Below are positions 59,930-64,000 of a DNA stretch of 64,000 nucleotides, one piece after another. A program made the translations under genes and the position numbers. How positions within the stretch are numbered: position 1 is the first letter of the stretch; each line of letters opens with the position of its first letter. Under the pieces are notes generated by a model. That model worked only from the letters and a program-made list of their open reading frames with translations, was not told where the DNA came from and did not search any database. The DNA comes from Ignavibacteriales bacterium (GTDB lineage: Bacteria > Bacteroidota > Ignavibacteria > Ignavibacteriales > Ignavibacteriaceae). The stretch is taken from NCBI GenBank assembly GCA_016707115.1, contig JADJIH010000006.1:186001-250000 (forward strand), written 5' to 3'.

Positions 59930-60924
59930 TGCTTCTTCTTTGCAACTATTACGTTACATATCGATGCAATGCTTATTGTGAGTTTTGCCATTTTGGTGAT
60001 CATACCAATTTTAAAGATACACCTTATGCCAGCTTAGAAGATTTTAAAAAAAATGTAACTCAGCTTGCAGAACTTGGTGTTAAGTTTATTGATCTTACCG
60101 GCGGTGAACCTTTACTTCATAAAGATATTGCAGAGATGGCTAAGTTTGCACACGATTTGAAGATGCAGACAAGTATTACCAGTAATGGATTGTTGTATCA
60201 TAAGTTTGCTGAAAAACTTTTAGGAAATATTAATCTTCTTCACTTCTCATTAGATTCACCTGATGAAGAAGAACATAATAAGATTAGAAAAGTTGATTGT
60301 TACAATTCCGTTTTCAAAAGTATTGAGATTGCAAAATCACTTGGTGAATATCCTGATATACTTTTTACAGTTACAAATGACACTTATAAAAAACTTCCAA
60401 GAATGCACGAGATTGCACGGAAGCACGATTTAGTTTTGTTGGTTAATCCGGTTTTTTCTTATTTCGGAAATCCTGGACTAAGTGATGAGGCAACCGATTA
60501 TGTTGATCAATATTGTGATGGCAAAATGGATATCTATCTTAACAAAGGATTTATGAAGTTAAGAAAAGATGGCGGAAATGATATCAACAATCCAAGCTGC
60601 AAAGCTGTTTCTCGCGTTATAGTAATTTCTCCCACTAACGAAATAATTTTACCGTGTTATCATTTTAGTAATGATAAAATCCCGATTGATAAACCTATAA
60701 AAGAAATTCGGGATTCAGAAAAGATAAAACATTTTATGAAGATGGAAGGCCGATTTGATTTTTGTCAGGGCTGCACAGTTAATTGTTACTTTGAACCCTC
60801 ATTTGCTTTCCCAACAAATCTCTATGCAATCTCAAGTTTAACATCAAAGTTTAAGTACAGTTATAATAAACTGATCAAACAAAAAATTAAAAAGAAATTT
60901 ATTCAAAATTCTAATAATGAATAA
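59929..60924 (+). CDS. Radical SAM protein with SPASM-like C-terminus
   Basis: A 331-residue protein with the radical SAM cluster site Cys13-x3-Cys17-x2-Cys20 (RCNAYCEFCHF), the SAM-binding GGEPLLH, and a C-terminal part with further cysteines (NPSCKAV, ILPCYHF, DFCQGCTVNCYF) spaced like the auxiliary-cluster SPASM/twitch domain. Such enzymes modify peptides, proteins or lipids/sugars by radical chemistry. It is coupled to GT2 through TAATG, so a role in maturing the same envelope lipid or glycan is likely; HpnH-like hopanoid enzymes are distant relatives with similar context. The exact reaction is unknown. Confidence 0.88.
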   Translation: MLLLCNYYVTYRCNAYCEFCHFGDHTNFKDTPYASLEDFKKNVTQLAELGVKFIDLTGGEPLLHKDIAEMAKFAHDLKMQTSITSNGLLYHKFAEKLLGNINLLHFSLDSPDEEEHNKIRKVDCYNSVFKSIEIAKSLGEYPDILFTVTNDTYKKLPRMHEIARKHDLVLLVNPVFSYFGNPGLSDEATDYVDQYCDGKMDIYLNKGFMKLRKDGGNDINNPSCKAVSRVIVISPTNEIILPCYHFSNDKIPIDKPIKEIRDSEKIKHFMKMEGRFDFCQGCTVNCYFEPSFAFPTNLYAISSLTSKFKYSYNKLIKQKIKKKFIQNSNNE

Positions 60925-60952
60925 TTAAAAATGAACAATGATAAATTAAAAA

Positions 60953-61041
60953 TGTCATTTCGAATCCGACTTCAGTCGGTGAGAAATCTTTCACAATATA
61001 AGATATCAGATTTCTCAGTCGAAGACTCCTTCGAAATGACA
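60953..61041. repeat. Large nested palindromic repeat that reaches into a start codon
   Basis: An 89-base element with outer arms TGTCATTTCGAA / TTCGAAATGACA, a small inner hairpin CCGACTTCAGTCGG and second arms TGAGAAATCT / AGATTTCTCA. It lies between the radical SAM and DUF1207-like genes. Its right arm contains the ATG (61036-61038) that I take as the start of the next gene. The GTCATTTCGAA / GAGAAATCT words are typical of dispersed REP-like elements in this bacterial group. Confidence 0.78.
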
Positions 61042-61884
61042 CACAAAAAAATAAACTTAGTATTTTATTGTATCCTTTTTTTGTTTATTGTTCCTTCAAT
61101 CTCTTTGGCACAGTTCAATCACGAATTATTTCCAGCAGATTTAAATATCCAGCCTTTCACAGCAAATATTCTTGAACCAAAGGCCGGATTTCTATTTAAT
61201 ATCGATAACGATAAGTTAAGATTAGATATTTCAACTTCACGCGATATAGTTAAATGGTATGATGATGATGAAACAATTTCAATCGGTGCTGATCTTTTTA
61301 CTTTTACAAGATTAAGAAGCACTGATGAATTTAAATTCCCGGTTGAAACAATTGATTATCTTTTTGGATTTAATGCCGGATACAAAAAGCAAATAGAAGG
61401 AAATAGGGAGTTCGGCATAAGGTTTAGATTAAGCCATATAAGTGCTCATCTTGTGGATGGTCAGTATGATGCAGTAAATCAAGAATGGCGAGAGGGAAGA
61501 GAACCTTTTGTTTTTAGTAAAGAGTTTATTGAGTTATTTCCGTATTACAGATTCAATACTCTCAGAGCTTATGTTGGATTAACTTATATCTTTCACATAA
61601 TCCCGGAAGAAATTAAACAGTTCAATGCTCAGGTGGGATTTGATTACTTTGTCACTCAATTCGGTAATGAAAGTATGACACCATTCGTAGCGTATGATTT
61701 CAAACTTGCAGGTAATGAAAAATATGTTGGCAATAATATTTTTTCGGCGGGAGTTAAATTTGGTAAATGGAATCAAAGAGGATTGAGTTTATACTATACT
61801 TACATTTCTGGAAAAAGTATTCACGGCGAGTATTTTGATGTGAATGAAAATTATTCTGCAATAGGATTAAATTTTGAGTTATAA
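61036..61884 (+). CDS. Secreted DUF1207-like protein
   Basis: A 282-residue protein with signal peptide (MTHKKINLVFYCILFLFIVP ... SLAQ). The body resembles DUF1207 outer-membrane-type proteins: FNHELFPADLNIQPF at the mature start, a GADLFTFTRLRS strand, FRLSHISAHLVDG in the centre and regular beta strands to an aromatic end (YSAIGLNFEL), suggesting a beta barrel. Function unknown. The frame is open upstream to 60931, but that part is the translation of the palindromic repeat and precedes the signal peptide, so ATG 61036 is preferred. It ends in TAATG with the M50 protease gene. Assignment to DUF1207 is by recall of motifs and is moderately sure. Confidence 0.75.
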   Translation: MTHKKINLVFYCILFLFIVPSISLAQFNHELFPADLNIQPFTANILEPKAGFLFNIDNDKLRLDISTSRDIVKWYDDDETISIGADLFTFTRLRSTDEFKFPVETIDYLFGFNAGYKKQIEGNREFGIRFRLSHISAHLVDGQYDAVNQEWREGREPFVFSKEFIELFPYYRFNTLRAYVGLTYIFHIIPEEIKQFNAQVGFDYFVTQFGNESMTPFVAYDFKLAGNEKYVGNNIFSAGVKFGKWNQRGLSLYYTYISGKSIHGEYFDVNENYSAIGLNFEL

Positions 61885-62900
61885 TGTCTGATCCAATATT
61901 TACTGAACCAAGAGTTTATACTACAACAGTAGCTAAAGAAAGATGGAAGAAAATTAAAAGCTATTTACTCCATATCGGATTATTTCTTGTAACTTTTATT
62001 ACTACAACTTTAGCCGGAGTTGAATGGACTACGGGACACATGCCTCCTTACGAATTCTATATGCTGGCAAAAGGATTGCCTTATTCAATAAGTATCTTGT
62101 TAATTATAACTTTTCATGAATTTGGTCATTACTTTGCAGCAAGATTTCATCGCATAAGAGCCACACTTCCGTTTTATATTCCGTTTCCTCCGATTCCATA
62201 CTTTATAAACTTTGGTACGATGGGAGCGGTAATCAGAACAAAGTCGCCAATCTATTCAAAGAAAGCAATGTTTGATATAGGAATTGCAGGACCACTTTCA
62301 GGATTTGTAATCTGTCTCGGACTTTTAATCTATGGGTTTACTCACGTTCCATCAATCGATTATTTATTAAATATTCATCCCGATTATTTTTCACCGGATT
62401 ATGGCAAAGATGGGATGCAGCTAATATTTGGGGATTCAATTCTATTTTCTTTTCTACGATATGTCTTTGTAAATCCAAATTCATTTTTTCCACCAATGAG
62501 TGAAATCTATCATTATCCATTTCTTTGTGCAGGATGGTTTGGTTTGCTCGTAACATCAATGAATATGATTCCTGTTGGACAATTAGACGGAGGACATATT
62601 TCATACACGATGTTTGGTGATAAAAAGCATTATAATGTTTCAGCTATCTCTGCAATAATATTGGCAGTTATTGGCTTTGTTGGAGTTTTAGATTCATTAT
62701 TAGAGTTTAATCTGGGTATTGGCTGGAGCGGATGGTTGTTTTGGGCATTCATTCTATACTTCGTGGTTAAGCTAAAACATCCGCCTGTTAACGATGTATT
62801 GCCATTAGATAGAAAAAGAATGTTCCTTGGATATGTAAGTTTCTTTATTTTTGTAATATCATTTTCGCCATCACCGCTTATACTTAATGCAATTGGCTGA
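61884..62900 (+). CDS. Membrane M50 site-2-type metalloprotease
   Basis: A 338-residue protein of about seven membrane helices. The zinc site HEFGH (His78, Glu79, His82) lies in the second helix and the third ligand Asp235 in PVGQLDGGH in a later helix, the arrangement of S2P/M50 intramembrane proteases. There is no PDZ domain, unlike RseP, and long loops between (FPPIPYFINFGTMGA) as in the plant/cyanobacterial EGY-like branch. It cleaves membrane-spanning segments, often of anti-sigma factors. It is translationally coupled (TAATG) to the DUF1207-like gene. Confidence 0.92.
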   Translation: MSDPIFTEPRVYTTTVAKERWKKIKSYLLHIGLFLVTFITTTLAGVEWTTGHMPPYEFYMLAKGLPYSISILLIITFHEFGHYFAARFHRIRATLPFYIPFPPIPYFINFGTMGAVIRTKSPIYSKKAMFDIGIAGPLSGFVICLGLLIYGFTHVPSIDYLLNIHPDYFSPDYGKDGMQLIFGDSILFSFLRYVFVNPNSFFPPMSEIYHYPFLCAGWFGLLVTSMNMIPVGQLDGGHISYTMFGDKKHYNVSAISAIILAVIGFVGVLDSLLEFNLGIGWSGWLFWAFILYFVVKLKHPPVNDVLPLDRKRMFLGYVSFFIFVISFSPSPLILNAIG

Positions 62901-62954
62901 AATGGTTTTATTTTTACCTTGTTGAAGTTTAGTTATTAAGAAATATTTAGCTAT

Positions 62955-63764
62955 ATGAAAATTAAAAACTTAAAAATTACTGCACTTAATCTCATTCTGC
63001 TTTTCATCTTTATTGGATGTGAAAAAGATTATGATAGTGTTATTGAAAATTACATCCCAGATTACCAGGTAAAACTGGTTTCACCATCAGATTCTATTCG
63101 ATATAATCCGGTGGATTCCTTAGTTACTGTAAGAATTGAGTTCAATTCTGCATCTACTATACAAAGCGTTTATTGTGACGTTTATGCTTCGGACGATTCA
63201 AAACTTAATTCTTCACCTTTGCCACTTCTGGATAATGGAAAAACTGCAAATGGAGATGATGTAGCTAATGATGGCTCCTTTGCAAATAAAATTCCTCTTA
63301 GTGAATCATATCCAAATGGAATTTATAACATAAAATATTTTGTAACTGATAAATCAAACTCAACAAATCAGGTGGCATTAGGAACGTTTAAGTTTAATAA
63401 TGGACAGGCTAACATTGCACCCATAATTTCAAATGATATCGTTGATCCTGACACAGCAGTTGTAACCGATACTACTATAATCCTTACTTCAATAAATGTA
63501 TTTGATGAAAATGGATTATCTGATATTGATAAAGTTTACTTTGTAGTTTATAGACCAAATGGAACAACAAGCGGTGCCCAAAATGTTCTATTTGATGACG
63601 GATTATCATCACACGGGGATTTGACAGCCGGAGATGGAATTTATTCTCTCATCATTGAAATCTATTCTACAAATGCAAAAGGCACATATAGATTGGAATT
63701 TCAGGCTAAAGATCGTGGTGGAAAACTAAGCAACATCATTAATCATTCTCTAATTATACAATGA
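62955..63764 (+). CDS. Lipoprotein with Ig-like repeats
   Basis: A 269-residue lipoprotein: signal peptide with lipobox LFIFIGC (Cys at about 22) and an acidic start EKDYDS. Two similar beta-sandwich units follow; both contain an N/D-G-x-x-x-x-G-D-x-x-x-x-D-G element (NGKTANGDDVANDGSF and DGLSSHGDLTAGDGIYS), as in the choice-of-anchor X-type domain. This may be a calcium-binding loop. No enzymatic motif. It overlaps the next gene by 4 bases (ATGA) and is probably encoded with it as an envelope pair; function unknown. Confidence 0.8.
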   Translation: MKIKNLKITALNLILLFIFIGCEKDYDSVIENYIPDYQVKLVSPSDSIRYNPVDSLVTVRIEFNSASTIQSVYCDVYASDDSKLNSSPLPLLDNGKTANGDDVANDGSFANKIPLSESYPNGIYNIKYFVTDKSNSTNQVALGTFKFNNGQANIAPIISNDIVDPDTAVVTDTTIILTSINVFDENGLSDIDKVYFVVYRPNGTTSGAQNVLFDDGLSSHGDLTAGDGIYSLIIEIYSTNAKGTYRLEFQAKDRGGKLSNIINHSLIIQ

Positions 63765-64000
63765 CAAAATATTTAATTCTTACTCTTACAATTATTTTAG
63801 CCTCAAGCAGGATTTCTGCTCAGCTTTCACCTGATAATTATGTGCTGCTTGATGATAAAAATGCTTTAAGTAAAATTAATTTTCAGAATCCTCTCAGTAA
63901 TACAATTACAGATATAATAACTATTGGTGATACAATCTGGTTAGGTACCAGTCGAGGAGTCAGTTTATCTATTGATGGCGGAGAAAACTGGACAAACTTT
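63761..64000 (+). CDS. Secreted propeller protein, 3' part outside the window
   Basis: The first 80 residues are visible. A signal peptide (MTKYLILTLTIILASSRISAQ) is followed by NTITDIITIGDTIWLGTSRGVSLSIDGGENWTNF, the first blade of a WxGT/BNR-type beta-propeller. It starts inside the stop codon of the lipoprotein gene (ATGA). The rest cannot be judged; many proteins of this kind carry a T9SS tail. Confidence 0.75.
   Translation, partial: MTKYLILTLTIILASSRISAQLSPDNYVLLDDKNALSKINFQNPLSNTITDIITIGDTIWLGTSRGVSLSIDGGENWTNF

Noticed and set aside
60931..61035. N-terminal extension of the DUF1207-like protein
   Set aside because: The 35 extra residues are the translation of the palindromic repeat; the signal peptide starts at ATG 61036.
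1..64000. CRISPR array or Cas genes
   Set aside because: No regularly spaced direct repeats were seen; the repeats present are dispersed palindromes, single copies in spacers.
1..64000. Prophage or insertion sequence
   Set aside because: No integrase, transposase, terminase or capsid-like gene was found; the two tRNA genes at 50254-50488 have no integrase or attachment duplication next to them.

Overview
The window is low-GC DNA from what looks like a free-living, polysaccharide-degrading bacterium of the Ignavibacteria/Chlorobi-Bacteroidetes side of the tree. The main reason is that eight large secreted proteins end in the type IX secretion (T9SS, Por) sorting domain, with an N-P-N-P-F-N start, a G-x-E-V-A-T-L-V-like centre and a final basic K-K-M-x-L-x-K. 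A PorV-like protein, a TonB-dependent receptor and Shine-Dalgarno sites of the AGGAG type fit this. Assignment to Ignavibacteria is inference; there is no rRNA or other marker gene here.

Layout. 1-9213 (minus strand) is a beta-glucan saccharification and uptake block: GH3 beta-glucosidase, GH16 laminarinase-like lipoprotein, a secreted esterase, a 58-residue CxxC peptide, GH5, an (alpha/alpha)6-type glycosidase cut by the window edge, and a separate operon of an MFS sugar transporter and a ROK sugar kinase. 9920-14209 (plus) is a sensory cassette: a membrane-anchored sugar-binding protein, a histidine kinase and an NtrC-type sigma-54 activator, followed by a secreted GH2 enzyme. 16822-20676 holds a second sensor pair, a propeller histidine kinase and a NarL-type regulator. 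20928-27180 encodes secreted phosphorus-releasing enzymes (GDPD, purple-acid-type phosphatase) and LamG proteins. 27388-50205 is a second glycan block: two paralogous SSS sodium symporters, a CBM9-like T9SS protein behind a perfect LacI-type palindrome, a TonB receptor/1038-residue secreted protein/PorV-like triad, a circularly permuted GH16 lichenase of the Fibrobacter type, a GH3 beta-glucosidase broken by two frameshifts, and two overlapping CotH-like genes.

From 50254 the content is mostly housekeeping and mixed: tRNA-Val and tRNA-Gly, a STAS protein, a Kgd-type 2-oxoglutarate dehydrogenase/decarboxylase (frameshifted near its N-terminus), PdxH, a Phd/ParE toxin-antitoxin pair, two decayed envelope genes, an EamA exporter, and a tightly packed envelope operon (NodB deacetylase, GT2, radical SAM, DUF1207-like, M50 protease, lipoprotein, and a protein cut by the window end).

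How it may work together (inference): GH16, lichenase, GH5 and GH2 enzymes cut mixed-linkage or beta-1,3 glucans outside the cell, GH3 enzymes finish the oligosaccharides, glucose enters by MFS and SSS symporters and is phosphorylated by the ROK kinase. The binding-protein/kinase/sigma-54 cassette probably senses a released sugar; candidate -24/-12 sites lie on both sides of it, in front of the MFS-kinase operon and the GH2 gene. A family of small palindromic repeats is scattered through the spacers and in one case sits in frame inside a T9SS tail.
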